Notes: a model not told the origin generated them from the letters alone. A stretch of 25,878 bases of DNA from JAVBPT01 sp031549455 (GCA_031549455.1 JAVBPT010000040.1:1-25878); one strand, 5' to 3'. Shown: positions 14,808 through 22,600, counted from the first letter of the stretch. Numbers and translations are program-made.

Positions 14808-15401
14808 TTAGTCTTTACAGCAGTCATCTTTACAACAGTGTCTATCTTTTTTATCCCTATGGTCTTTCATAAATACATCTAGTTTTACAGTTATACAGTC
14901 TACTTCTTTTAATGAAAGAATGGCATATAGATCTTCTTCACAGCAAATTCTTTCATATAATGGAGTGCCACAGTATACGATTTCGTCTGCATCTGAACAA
15001 GTGTTTGCACAGATTGAATTTAGACAGAATCCTTTTACTTTACACATATCGCAGAACTCTATTTTTAATTGGAATGGTAGACAAGTTGATAATGAACCAA
15101 CACATGAATCGATTCTATCCACGCTTACGCATGTTCCACAGTTGCAAAGATCTTCCGGTGGCATCACTGGCATAATTGGGTCAGTTACATAAGAATATAG
15201 AATGTGCTTATTTACTTCTCCAGTAACAATAAAGCATGAATTACATTTTGTCACTTTTACTGTTCTTGGATTAATTTCTAATTTAACATCCATTATATCA
15301 ATTACTGATTTTTGTGGGCATGAAGGAAAATCTATTTTTTGTTCAAAAATCTCTGACCCTGTAAGAACTCTAACCTTCTCGCAGTGTTTACGTTCTGACA
15401 T
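14808..15401 (-). CDS. Cysteine-rich probable spore coat/exosporium protein
   Basis: This 197-residue protein has 22 Cys (about 11%). Many are in pairs or CxC/CxxC groups: CNSC, CNCGTC, CDMC, ICC, and the tail HCCKDDCCKD. The N-terminal third (VRVLTGSEIFEQKI, then INPRTVKVTKC and TGEVNKHILYSYV) resembles the SPOCS/DUF3794 domain of spore morphogenesis proteins. There is no signal peptide, fitting a mother-cell protein that assembles from the cytoplasm. Disulfide cross-linking or metal binding is likely but inferred. ATG at 15401 has AAGGAG upstream. A possible sigma-K-like site (CATAAAGTG at 15434-15442, with AC about 15-16 bases further upstream) is weak support for late sporulation expression. 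A strong terminator follows, so it is monocistronic. Confidence 0.6.
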   Translation of the reverse strand: MSERKHCEKVRVLTGSEIFEQKIDFPSCPQKSVIDIMDVKLEINPRTVKVTKCNSCFIVTGEVNKHILYSYVTDPIMPVMPPEDLCNCGTCVSVDRIDSCVGSLSTCLPFQLKIEFCDMCKVKGFCLNSICANTCSDADEIVYCGTPLYERICCEEDLYAILSLKEVDCITVKLDVFMKDHRDKKDRHCCKDDCCKD

Positions 15402-15462
15402 ATTATCTCCTTTTAAATATTTATTCGATATTACACTTTATGTACTAAGGCAATAATTGTGA

Positions 15463-16641
15463 TTATTTTGAATTAAAAATTGAAGAAAATTGCTTTTGCA
15501 TATTGTCAGAGAAAGAGGCCTTATAAACATCGTTTCGTATGATCAAGTCTCCACGTCCGATACAGTCGTCATTAAAATAGTATTCAATCTCTCCTACTTT
15601 TGTTCCTTTGGTCATTGGTGCCTTCAATCCTTCATAAATGGTTACCTTTTCTGTTGGCGTAATCGTTTGCCCTTTGTTCCTTAAATAACTGATTTGTGTC
15701 TTGGTCTCCACATCCACCAAATCATTTTTGGCCTTACCGATCTTAATATTGGTTACAAACTCACCCTTTGGTTTGATAATGGTCACTCCATAATTGGCAT
15801 ATCCGTAGTTTAACAAACTAACTGCCGCATCAAACCGATCTGCACTAGTCTTCCCTCCCATAATGACCGCAATCAGTTCCATATCATCCTTCTTGGCAGT
15901 GGCTGAGATACAATAAAGCGCATTTCCAGTAGAGCCCGTTTTTAATCCTGTTGTATATGGATATTGTTTAATCAGACGGTTTGTATTGGTGAGCCCAAAC
16001 TCACTACTTCCACGTCTTGTATTATGTGTGATCGTATCTTGCCAAATCGTGGTAAACTCAAAGACCTCCGGATGATTTTTAATCAACTCCCGACTCACAA
16101 TTCCAATATCCCTTGCACTCATCTCATGTCCTGGTGCATCAAGCCACGTCACGTTAATAAAGTGGGTATTCTTCATGTCTAACTCTTTTGCCTTCTGATT
16201 CATTTGCTCAATAAAGCCTTCCTTTGTGCCTGAAATTGCCTCTCCCAGTGCTACCACTGCATCATTTCCAGAAGCAATGATCACCGACTTTAGAAGGTCC
16301 CTTACCGTTTGTTTCTCCCCCTCTTCTAGATAAACTTGAGACCCACCCATAGATGCTGCATCTTTGCTAACTGTAATAATATCATCATATTTTATCTTTC
16401 CATCGCTAATCGCATCATAGATAAGAAGAAGGCTCATCACTTTTGTGACACTTGCTGGTGGAAAAGGTGTATCCGCCTTATTCTCTAATAGTACCTTACC
16501 TGTTTCCTTTTCCATCAATATGTATGATTTTACATCTAAATTTAGATTGCTTGCGTGTACGTTGAATGAGAAAAATAGCAAAAAAAAGAGAGTCAGTAAT
16601 ACAACTGTTTCTATTAAATAAACCTTTTTATTTACTTTCAT
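15463..16641 (-). CDS. D-alanyl-D-alanine carboxypeptidase (DacF/DacB type)
   Basis: A class-A low-molecular-weight penicillin-binding protein (peptidase S11) that removes the terminal D-Ala from peptidoglycan stem peptides. All three active-site motifs are visible: SVTK (Ser64, Lys67), SGN (124-126) and KTG (234-236). A signal peptide with hydrophobic core (about 8-27) ends near VHASN, and a beta-rich C-terminal domain follows, ending in an amphipathic-looking tail typical of membrane attachment. The 392-residue length fits. ATG at 16641 has AAGGGAT upstream. A possible sigma-E-type promoter lies before it, suggesting a sporulation role in cortex modification like DacB or DacF, but sequence alone cannot separate these from vegetative DacA. 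Confidence 0.92.
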   Translation of the reverse strand: MKVNKKVYLIETVVLLTLFFLLFFSFNVHASNLNLDVKSYILMEKETGKVLLENKADTPFPPASVTKVMSLLLIYDAISDGKIKYDDIITVSKDAASMGGSQVYLEEGEKQTVRDLLKSVIIASGNDAVVALGEAISGTKEGFIEQMNQKAKELDMKNTHFINVTWLDAPGHEMSARDIGIVSRELIKNHPEVFEFTTIWQDTITHNTRRGSSEFGLTNTNRLIKQYPYTTGLKTGSTGNALYCISATAKKDDMELIAVIMGGKTSADRFDAAVSLLNYGYANYGVTIIKPKGEFVTNIKIGKAKNDLVDVETKTQISYLRNKGQTITPTEKVTIYEGLKAPMTKGTKVGEIEYYFNDDCIGRGDLIIRNDVYKASFSDNMQKQFSSIFNSK

Positions 16642-16867
16642 CTTTATCCCTTATTCTTTCTTTTGTTCTATTATTATGATTGGAAGGAGCAAAATATGAT
16701 CATTTCAACATAGAATCGAGCTTTTCCGAATTTTAATCACTCTCCTTTCTACGCAAAAAAGACTCCATAAGTATGCTGTATAAAATTTCGATATCATTTT
16801 ATTTTAAACGCAAAACGTTGACATCTGTTTTTTAGACAAATCATTTAAAGACTAACTATATCTTTGT
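16642..16867. other. Intergenic region between the zinc locus and dacF-like gene
   Basis: These 226 bases hold no supported gene. The dacF-proximal part has the candidate sigma-E promoter. The distal part has a 7-bp inverted repeat AGACAAA...TTTGTCT with a long loop, after the last zinc-locus gene, but no standard terminator. A plus-strand TTGACA near 16824 has no good -10 partner and no gene to serve. Confidence 0.6.
16671..16699 (-). promoter_or_regulatory. Candidate sigma-E promoter of the carboxypeptidase gene
   Basis: TCATATT (16693-16699) fits the -35 pattern KMATATT known for Bacillus sigma-E. After 14 bases CATAATAA (16671-16678) gives a partial match to the -10 CATACANT. Spacing is ideal, but the -10 fits only its first half well. 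Confidence 0.35.
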
Positions 16868-17308
16868 CTATTGTACGAACTCATTTCCCCTTTCTTCTTT
16901 TTCCTCAAGAGAGTTTAGCATAAGAATCCAACCATTTGGAGCATAGTCCGACTTCTTCCACTCTCCTTTTGCGCTAACCCAGGCATCTTGTTCTGGGATC
17001 TCCCCGTCCCACTTCACTTCTAACCCCGCGAGACCGTCTGATCCACAGCACCCAGGCGTTCTTCTTACAACATATACATGTGTACCGTCATCCATAGTAT
17101 CCAAGTAAATCAACCCATCAATCTGCATCTCTTTCCCTGCATAAAAGGAAGGGTTTAGATACATATCATTGGTGCTTTGAATAAAAACGTTGTCTTTTAA
17201 CACCATCAGTACCTTCTCATTTTTTTCCGCTACCTCGTCCATTTCATTTGTGCATCCTGTAAAAGATATAAAGATCAGTAAAATAAAAATCAAACAATAC
17301 CCTTTCAT
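16868..17308 (-). CDS. Zinc-locus lipoprotein with CC motif (YcgQ/TIGR03943-like C-domain)
   Basis: A 146-residue secreted lipoprotein: signal peptide 1-18 and lipobox FTGC (Cys19). The mature part has the phrases FYAGKEMQIDGLIYL and YVVRRTPGCCGSDGLAGLEV. The first resembles the pattern Y-x-G-K-x-(V/I)-x-(I/V)-x-G, and the second R-x-x-x-x-CC-x-x-D, of the extracellular C-terminal domain in YcgQ-type (TIGR03943) proteins, which occur next to metal-homeostasis genes. Here that domain is alone on a lipid anchor, without the permease-like partner. ATG at 17308 overlaps the permease stop (ATGA). Being last in the operon ties it to zinc uptake, perhaps in metal capture, but that is inference. Confidence 0.62.
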   Translation of the reverse strand: MKGYCLIFILLIFISFTGCTNEMDEVAEKNEKVLMVLKDNVFIQSTNDMYLNPSFYAGKEMQIDGLIYLDTMDDGTHVYVVRRTPGCCGSDGLAGLEVKWDGEIPEQDAWVSAKGEWKKSDYAPNGWILMLNSLEEKEERGNEFVQ

Positions 17309-18165
17309 CTCAAAACCACCCTTCTTCTAATCGAATCAATTATAGAAAACAGGATAAATAAAATAATATGAACGCCTACTACGCTTGCTCCGGCCGGCGT
17401 CTTATAACAGTAAGACAGAATGATTCCAAACATAAAACAAAAGATAGAAATCAATGCAGATGTAATGGTCACACTCCTAAATGTCTTACAAAGCCTCATC
17501 GCTGTAAGCGATGGAAATACAAGCAGACTCGATATCAGCAACGTTCCCATAATTCTCATTCCCAAAACAATCGTTAGTGCGGTTAATAAAGCAAGAAGCA
17601 TATTATATTTGTTTACCTTTACACCTGTTGCTTTTGAAAAGCTTTCGTCAAAAGTGATTGCAAAAATCTTGTGATAAAAGATGATAAATAGAGTTAAAAC
17701 AGTAACCGATAAAGCAATGCTTAGTCTAACATCATTTATGCTCATGGCAAGAATAGTGCCAAATAGAGTGTTGCAAACATCAGTATTCATGCCCGTAGTG
17801 AGAGAAACGAATAGAACTCCAATGGTGAGCGAGCCTGTAGAGACTAGGGCAATTGCAGAATCACTAGCCAACTTGCTACGCTCACCGGTCCTAAGAAGCA
17901 AAAAGGCAATAAATATGACGATCGCAATTGAAAAAATGAGCGGATCCAATTTAAAGTAAGTTTGAAAAAAGGGAAGTGTATTTAAAGAAAATGCAATCGA
18001 CAACGCCCCGAACCCCACATGAGACAAACCATCTCCAATCATAGAATATTTTTTCAATACCAAACTAACACCCAGAAGAGCGGCACAAAGTGAAACAAGG
18101 AACCCAACAATCATCGCTCTCACAATAAAGGTATAAGAAAACATTTCAATAATAACTTCTATCAT
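17305..18165 (-). CDS. Metal ABC transporter permease (ZnuB family)
   Basis: The membrane subunit of an ABC-3 family importer for Zn(2+) or Mn(2+). The 286 residues form about eight hydrophobic segments. They include the family marks ALLGVSLVLKKYSMIGDGLSHVGFGA (about 28-53; the acidic and His residues lie along the pathway) and, late in the protein, RIMGTLLISSLLVFPSLTAMRL, the coupling region to the ATPase. ATG at 18165 has GGGAGGTGAT 5 bases upstream. Its start overlaps the ATPase stop by 4 bases, and its stop overlaps the lipoprotein start by 4 bases. Zinc rather than manganese is suggested by the companion proteins, not proven. Confidence 0.92.
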   Translation of the reverse strand: MIEVIIEMFSYTFIVRAMIVGFLVSLCAALLGVSLVLKKYSMIGDGLSHVGFGALSIAFSLNTLPFFQTYFKLDPLIFSIAIVIFIAFLLLRTGERSKLASDSAIALVSTGSLTIGVLFVSLTTGMNTDVCNTLFGTILAMSINDVRLSIALSVTVLTLFIIFYHKIFAITFDESFSKATGVKVNKYNMLLALLTALTIVLGMRIMGTLLISSLLVFPSLTAMRLCKTFRSVTITSALISIFCFMFGIILSYCYKTPAGASVVGVHIILFILFSIIDSIRRRVVLR

Positions 18166-18872
18166 TTTAAATCACCTCCCGCAAAATAACTGCCCAAAAT
18201 GCTCTTTCTATAGTCTACAATCGTTCCAAAAAATGAATTCTCACCAGTTAAGTGTAGAATATGCTTGGCGTATCGTGTGGCATTGGCAATATCGTGTGAT
18301 ACCATCACAATTGTAATCCGTTCCTCCTTATTAAGCATCTCAATGACTTTATAGAGTTCGTTGGTTGCTTTTGGATCGAGACCCGCCGTTGGCTCATCCA
18401 AAATCAATGCCTTCTTAGTCGAGCATAGTGCTCTGGCGAGCAAAACCCTTCTTTGTTGTCCGCCTGATAGCTCTGCAAAACAGTGATTTTTAAGATTTTC
18501 AATGCTTAACTTTTCCATTGCCACTTGTGCCTTTTTTTTATTTTCTTTTGTATAGAATGGCATCTCTTTCATTCCATTTAGGCAACCCGATAGAATAACC
18601 TCATGACTTGAAGCCGGGAAATTTTTTTGAGCGGCTGTCATTTGAGGAAGATAGCCTATCTCATTCATTGTTAATCCATTTAATAAACTGATTTTCCCGG
18701 ATGCTACTCTTAGAAGTCCTAACAGTCCTTTTACAAGGGTAGATTTTCCCGCTCCATTTTCACCAACAATGCAAATGTAATCCTCGTTCTCTATTTCAAG
18801 ACTCAAATCATGAATAATCACATTTGAATCGTAAGCAAGCGTAAGATGCTCTATGTGTATCAATGTATTCAT
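18162..18872 (-). CDS. Metal ABC transporter ATPase (ZnuC family)
   Basis: The cytoplasmic ATPase of the zinc-type importer. The 236 residues contain Walker A (GENGAGKST, about 37-45), the Q-loop YLPQM, the signature LSGGQQRR, Walker B (ALILDEPTAGLD) and the switch His in MVSHD. All catalytic positions are intact. ATG at 18872 has AAAGGAGG 7 bases upstream and overlaps the binding-protein stop by 4 bases. Length and gene order (binding protein, ATPase, permease) are standard. Confidence 0.95.
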   Translation of the reverse strand: MNTLIHIEHLTLAYDSNVIIHDLSLEIENEDYICIVGENGAGKSTLVKGLLGLLRVASGKISLLNGLTMNEIGYLPQMTAAQKNFPASSHEVILSGCLNGMKEMPFYTKENKKKAQVAMEKLSIENLKNHCFAELSGGQQRRVLLARALCSTKKALILDEPTAGLDPKATNELYKVIEMLNKEERITIVMVSHDIANATRYAKHILHLTGENSFFGTIVDYRKSILGSYFAGGDLK

Positions 18873-19810
18873 CGTAATGCCTCCTTTAAATGCTCAAGAT
18901 TAGTTCTCATCAAATCGATATAGGTAATCCCTCTCCCAAAGTCTAGTTGTGAAATATTATGCGTCGAATGAAAAAGTAATGCTTTAACACCCGTCTCTTC
19001 CTGTATACTTTTTGCAATTTTTTGATTTGAAAACTCAATATAAAACACCACCGGAATCTTTTCATCTCGAATTTTCTGAATTAGATATGTAATCGTTTTC
19101 ACACTGGGTTCCGTCTCTGTGGCACATCCAGGAAAAGCTGCGCTGTAAGTCAGCCCGTACTCATCTGCAAAATAGCGAAAAGGAAACCGATCCGCGAATA
19201 CAAGGTGTCTTCTTACACCAGCATTGACAGCCTGCTTAAAATCAACATCCAACCCTAACAGTTCATCTGTATACTTTTTAGCATTTTCCATGTATTCTTC
19301 TACATGTTCCTCATCTATTTCTATCAGTGCATCTCGTATCGCATTGACCAAAATGATCGCATTTTTAGGAGAAGTCCAGACATGTTCATCGTATTCTGTT
19401 TCTTCTCCCTCCTCCTTTTCCATCCCCGCTACCAGTTCTTCCTCTTTTGGCTTAATACAATCCAACAGGCGAATAACTTTTATCTTATCCGTATCAAGGC
19501 CAGACAATAGATTGCTCACCCAAATATCATTCTCTCCTCCTGTGTATATAAAGAGATCACAGTTTTGTATATCAATGTTATCTTGAGGAGAAGGGTCAAA
19601 AGAATGAGACTCCGCTCCCGGTTTTAAAAGCATCTTAATCATGGCATGATCACCCGATACAGCCCTTGCAAAATCATATTGGGGGAAAATTGTTGTAATA
19701 ATCCTTATCGTACTATTTGAAACCTCTTCTTTTTTAGTGCATGCTGTAACGAAAATCCCTATTATCGTTACAAGCAAAAATACAGTCAAAATTTGTACAT
19801 CCACTCTCAT
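18869..19810 (-). CDS. Metal ABC transporter substrate-binding lipoprotein (ZnuA/AdcA type)
   Basis: A cluster A-I solute-binding protein for Zn(2+)/Mn(2+), lipid-anchored outside the membrane: signal 1-23 with lipobox VTAC (Cys24). Two metal ligands are evident: His in PGAESHSFDPSP and His in YDEHVWTSP. The His-rich loop found in many ZnuA proteins is replaced by an acidic segment (KPKEEELVAGMEKEEGEETEYDE). At the third ligand position the expected His/Glu region reads FADRFPFRYFADEYGL; the fourth region reads YIEFSNQKIA. This may be a lineage variant. ATG at 19810 has AGGAGG about 9 bases upstream, but that ribosome site can pair into a hairpin. The gene overlaps the ATPase gene by 4 bases. 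Confidence 0.92.
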   Translation of the reverse strand: MRVDVQILTVFLLVTIIGIFVTACTKKEEVSNSTIRIITTIFPQYDFARAVSGDHAMIKMLLKPGAESHSFDPSPQDNIDIQNCDLFIYTGGENDIWVSNLLSGLDTDKIKVIRLLDCIKPKEEELVAGMEKEEGEETEYDEHVWTSPKNAIILVNAIRDALIEIDEEHVEEYMENAKKYTDELLGLDVDFKQAVNAGVRRHLVFADRFPFRYFADEYGLTYSAAFPGCATETEPSVKTITYLIQKIRDEKIPVVFYIEFSNQKIAKSIQEETGVKALLFHSTHNISQLDFGRGITYIDLMRTNLEHLKEALR

Positions 19811-19818
19811 ATATAGTA

Positions 19819-19848
19819 TCCTCCTATTTTCTCATTTAAAATAGAGGA
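19819..19848 (-). promoter_or_regulatory. Hairpin covering the ribosome site of the zinc-binding-protein gene
   Basis: In the mRNA, UCCU plus CUAUUUU (arm 19848-19838) pairs with AAAAUAG, a bulged G, and AGGA (arm 19830-19819) around a 7-base loop. This gives 11 pairs and includes most of the AGGAGG ribosome site. It could lower or regulate translation of the lipoprotein, or depend on ribosomes finishing the preceding gene, which stops just upstream at 19852. Confidence 0.5.
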
Positions 19849-19851
19849 CTC

Positions 19852-20139
19852 CTAATTATTTAAGCGCACCTTTTGACTGATTAATGTACTTTTTTTGTCG
19901 TTAACGTGCTTTATAAAACCAATCTCCTGATTGTTATATAAAAAAGTATATAAAAAAGGAGTGAGCAAAAACGCTAGCCCAATCAATCTTAAACACTGTT
20001 CATTCCCATTCATTAAAATGCAAATCGGACAAGTATCTGTATGCGAACAATCATGTTGATAATTATATGTAATTAAAAAGATGTTGGATAAAAGGCAAAA
20101 CAAGAGAATCGCCACAACTAAAATGTTTTGCTGCCTCAT
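19852..20139 (-). CDS. Small membrane protein with HxCxH...CPIC motif, first gene of the zinc locus
   Basis: A 95-residue membrane protein: hydrophobic segment about 6-25, then a short loop with His29, Cys31, His33, Cys37, Cys40 and Cys49 (HDCSHTDTCPIC), a second hydrophobic segment about 50-70, and a basic tail. Small proteins with an HxCx(n)CPIC loop recur beside zinc transporter genes in Clostridia, to my knowledge without assigned function. The loop is a plausible extracellular metal-binding site. The start is ATG at 20139 with GGGAGG 5 bases upstream; the longer TTG reading from 20175 has no ribosome site. It leads the operon, 41 bases before the binding protein, and follows a promoter. 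Confidence 0.7.
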   Translation of the reverse strand: MRQQNILVVAILLFCLLSNIFLITYNYQHDCSHTDTCPICILMNGNEQCLRLIGLAFLLTPFLYTFLYNNQEIGFIKHVNDKKSTLISQKVRLNN

Positions 20140-20208
20140 TATTTCCTCCCAATCTTTAAAGTATGTACCAAACAAAGTAATTTTCTAGTATTTCTTTTTC
20201 ATAACTTT

Positions 20209-20237
20209 ATTATACTACAAATCAAGGCAATGAGCAA
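20209..20237 (-). promoter_or_regulatory. Candidate promoter of the zinc locus
   Basis: TATAAT (20209-20214, 6/6) lies 17 bases from TTGCTC (20232-20237, 3/6), before the small membrane-protein gene. A partial palindrome CTATTTGTAAATAATAG (20251-20267) lies just upstream and could bind a regulator. No recognisable Bacillus Zur box was found. Confidence 0.45.
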
Positions 20238-20284
20238 TACTTTTTTTTCACTATTTGTAAATAATAGGTTTTGTTCATCCCCAC

Positions 20285-20311
20285 CATTTTGTTATAATTG
20301 TTAACAAAATG
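20285..20311. repeat. 27-bp dyad CATTTTGTTA-N7-TAACAAAATG
   Basis: Perfect 10-bp arms with a 7-base centre lie 28 bases after the reductase stop and about 75 bases upstream of the zinc-locus -10 box. Neither side has a U-run, so it is a poor terminator. An operator or an mRNA 3'-end hairpin is possible. Confidence 0.5.
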
Positions 20312-20339
20312 ACCATGCTAGACAATCTCTCTTAAATAC

Positions 20340-21608
20340 CTATCTTTCTAAAATTTCCCTGGCTGCTTTCATCCCCATTCCTATTGCATTAATCACTGTC
20401 AGGCTTCCCGTTACCACGTCTCCGCCCGCATAAATTTTCTCGTATTCATCTACTTTAAGGAATTCATTCACCAGAATCTCTCCTCTTTTATTAAGCTGGA
20501 TAGCATTCTCACCTTTCGTAAAACCTTCATGGTCCGGTCTCATGCCAACCGCAAGGATAAGGTTTGTAATCTTGATTTCTTCTTTGGTTTTCTCTAACTC
20601 TACCACTTTTTCTACTCCATCTTGCACTACGAGTTCTGTGTTGACCTTTGTTAGAATAATTTCATTCCCCTCTCTTCTGATGGATAGAGGGTTGGTTAAA
20701 AACCGAATGTTAACGCCTTCGCTTTCTGCATATTCAATCTCATCTATTCGTGCCGGCATCTTTTCCCTTGTTCTCCTATAGAATACCTCAACACTTTTTC
20801 CTGTTAGTCTTCTTGCACATCTAGCCACATCCATTGCCACATTGCCACCACCGACCACAATTACCTTATCGCCTAATTGTACTCCTTTTCCCTCGTTTAC
20901 ATCTTTTAAAAACGCATAGGAATAAATAAATTCATAGGGATCCATCATCTGAGTTTTAAATGTTTCCTCTCCTTCTATTCTGAAGTAATTGGGTCGATTG
21001 GCCCCCGTTGCAATATAAACATAGTCAAACTCCTTCTTCAAATCTTGTAATGTCAAATCCGTTCCAATGTTTGTATTTAGTCTTATATGTATATTTCCCA
21101 ATGCGAGCCTTTTCTCCACCTCTTTCACAATCTGATTGCTGAGTCTATAATCCGGAATGCCGTAGCTTAATACCCCGCCTATATAACCTTCCCTCTCAAA
21201 GATTGTGACCTCTACATTTGCTTTGCAAAGAGAAAGTGCACAAGCAATACCGCTCGGCCCGGAGCCAATAATAGCCACTTTTTTTAACCGGCCTTCTCTC
21301 CCTATTCTGACCTCTTTGGGCGCGTTTTCTGCTACATACTGCTCAAGCTCATATATCTTAATCGGTGCATTCTTTTTGTTTAAGATACAGTGTCCATAAC
21401 ATTGCTCATGATGAAAACAAACACGGCAAGTAACCTCCGGTAAGATGTTTTTTGCTGTTATAATATCATAAGCATCCTCTAATCGCTCCTCTAAGATGGC
21501 ATTAATATAATTCGGAATATCAATTCCTACGGGACATCCCTTTACACATGATGCATTTTTACAATTCAAACATCTTTCTGCCTCTTTTAGCGCTTCTTCT
21601 TTATTCAT
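20340..21608 (-). CDS. FAD/Fe-S NAD(P)H oxidoreductase, GltA/NfnB family
   Basis: Related to the small subunit of glutamate synthase and to NfnB/SudA: an iron-sulfur flavoprotein moving electrons between NAD(P)H and a partner. The 422 residues have a Cys group C13-C16-C21-C25 (CLNCKNASCVKGC, then PVGIDIPNYI), a second group C61-C64-C70-C74 reading CRVCFHHEQCYGHC, an FAD Rossmann motif GSGPSGIACA (115-124), a second dinucleotide motif VVGGGNVAMDVARCARR, and the late FAD phrase YAGGDVVTGSLTVINAIGMG. It is slightly shorter than the usual 460 or so. Neither a large GltB subunit nor NfnA is nearby. ATG at 21608 has GGAG 7 bases upstream and overlaps the kinase stop by 4 bases. Confidence 0.88.
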   Translation of the reverse strand: MNKEEALKEAERCLNCKNASCVKGCPVGIDIPNYINAILEERLEDAYDIITAKNILPEVTCRVCFHHEQCYGHCILNKKNAPIKIYELEQYVAENAPKEVRIGREGRLKKVAIIGSGPSGIACALSLCKANVEVTIFEREGYIGGVLSYGIPDYRLSNQIVKEVEKRLALGNIHIRLNTNIGTDLTLQDLKKEFDYVYIATGANRPNYFRIEGEETFKTQMMDPYEFIYSYAFLKDVNEGKGVQLGDKVIVVGGGNVAMDVARCARRLTGKSVEVFYRRTREKMPARIDEIEYAESEGVNIRFLTNPLSIRREGNEIILTKVNTELVVQDGVEKVVELEKTKEEIKITNLILAVGMRPDHEGFTKGENAIQLNKRGEILVNEFLKVDEYEKIYAGGDVVTGSLTVINAIGMGMKAAREILER

Positions 21609-22579
21609 ACATTTTCTCCAAATTTTTTCTTGTTTCTTTGCACATTTCTTTCGATTTGTTTCTCATACGAAATCTTTCCCGAACTCATCTGTTCGGTCAG
21701 CGTAAGCACCTTCAACTGGTCATGAAATATGGAAACTGAAAGTGGTAAACTGGGGCCTTTTTCTCCATCCACATCTGTCAAGATATCCTCACTGCCGCTA
21801 ATCTTTAGCGTTGTGGTCTTAAAACTCACCACATTTTCATTTTCTGTGTGTTTTCCGTTCAAAACGTCAATAAATAATCCTGGTAGTTCTTTATTATCGC
21901 ACTTCTTAAATAAAACAACATCTAGGAATCCATCATTTGAGCTTGCATCTTGTCCAATCTTCGAAAATCCACCTGCTGATGTACCATTTAATATCAGCAC
22001 AATGTAGAACTTGTCCTTTAGATGAACACCATCTCCCTCAATCTCAAGCTTCATATCTTTTAGATTCATCAGCTCATCCAACGCATTGACGTAATACGCT
22101 AATGGCCCCAAGAAGGTTTTCAACTTTGGATCTGTGCGCTGACCAGCGGTCACAAAAAGACCCATGCTGGCAATGTTGATGAAATAGCGATCATTGACTC
22201 TTCCAACATCACAGGTCTCATAATGATCTTGTAACAAAATCTTGGTCTGTGTTTCTAGCGCGTCTGTTAAATCATACTGCATCGAGAAATCATTACACGT
22301 TCCAACCGGGTAGATCCCGATCGGTAAATTGAGTTCATGTTTTATCATTAGGCTTACAACCTGATTAATGGTTCCGTCTCCGCCTGCAATAATGACCTTT
22401 TCAAAATCGCTCTCCCGTTCTTTAACATGCTTTAGTGCTTTTGACAAACTATTTGTTCGATCCAGGCGATGTAATAAAAGCCTAAACCCTTTTTTCTGAA
22501 AAGCATAGACGATCATATCAAAATTTGTTACAAAACTTTGATTTCCAGCATTTGGATTGTAAATCAGCAAAATATACAT
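21605..22579 (-). CDS. Diacylglycerol kinase family lipid kinase (YegS/DgkB type)
   Basis: A soluble or membrane-associated lipid kinase that would phosphorylate diacylglycerol or a similar lipid, recycling it to phosphatidate. The 324 residues carry YNPNAG at the N-terminus, the nucleotide motif AGGDGT (65-70) and VGTCNDF (92-98; usually GTANDF). The second domain follows, with FINIASMGLF, GTSAGGFSKIGQDASSNDG and the late DVDGE. A charged C-terminal helix (about 295-324) is extra. ATG at 22579 has AGAGGA upstream. It overlaps the following oxidoreductase gene by 4 bases. The exact lipid cannot be told from sequence. Confidence 0.9.
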   Translation of the reverse strand: MYILLIYNPNAGNQSFVTNFDMIVYAFQKKGFRLLLHRLDRTNSLSKALKHVKERESDFEKVIIAGGDGTINQVVSLMIKHELNLPIGIYPVGTCNDFSMQYDLTDALETQTKILLQDHYETCDVGRVNDRYFINIASMGLFVTAGQRTDPKLKTFLGPLAYYVNALDELMNLKDMKLEIEGDGVHLKDKFYIVLILNGTSAGGFSKIGQDASSNDGFLDVVLFKKCDNKELPGLFIDVLNGKHTENENVVSFKTTTLKISGSEDILTDVDGEKGPSLPLSVSIFHDQLKVLTLTEQMSSGKISYEKQIERNVQRNKKKFGENV

Positions 22580-22600
22580 GGCTTCCTCTTTTAGTTATAG

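Noticed and set aside
16720..16770. Tiny minus-strand GTG frame after AAAGGAGAG
   Set aside because: Only about 11 codons before a stop, and the spacing to the ribosome-like site is wrong.
16818..16860. Plus-strand TTGACA near 16824 as a promoter
   Set aside because: The matching -10 position is poor and no plus-strand gene follows.
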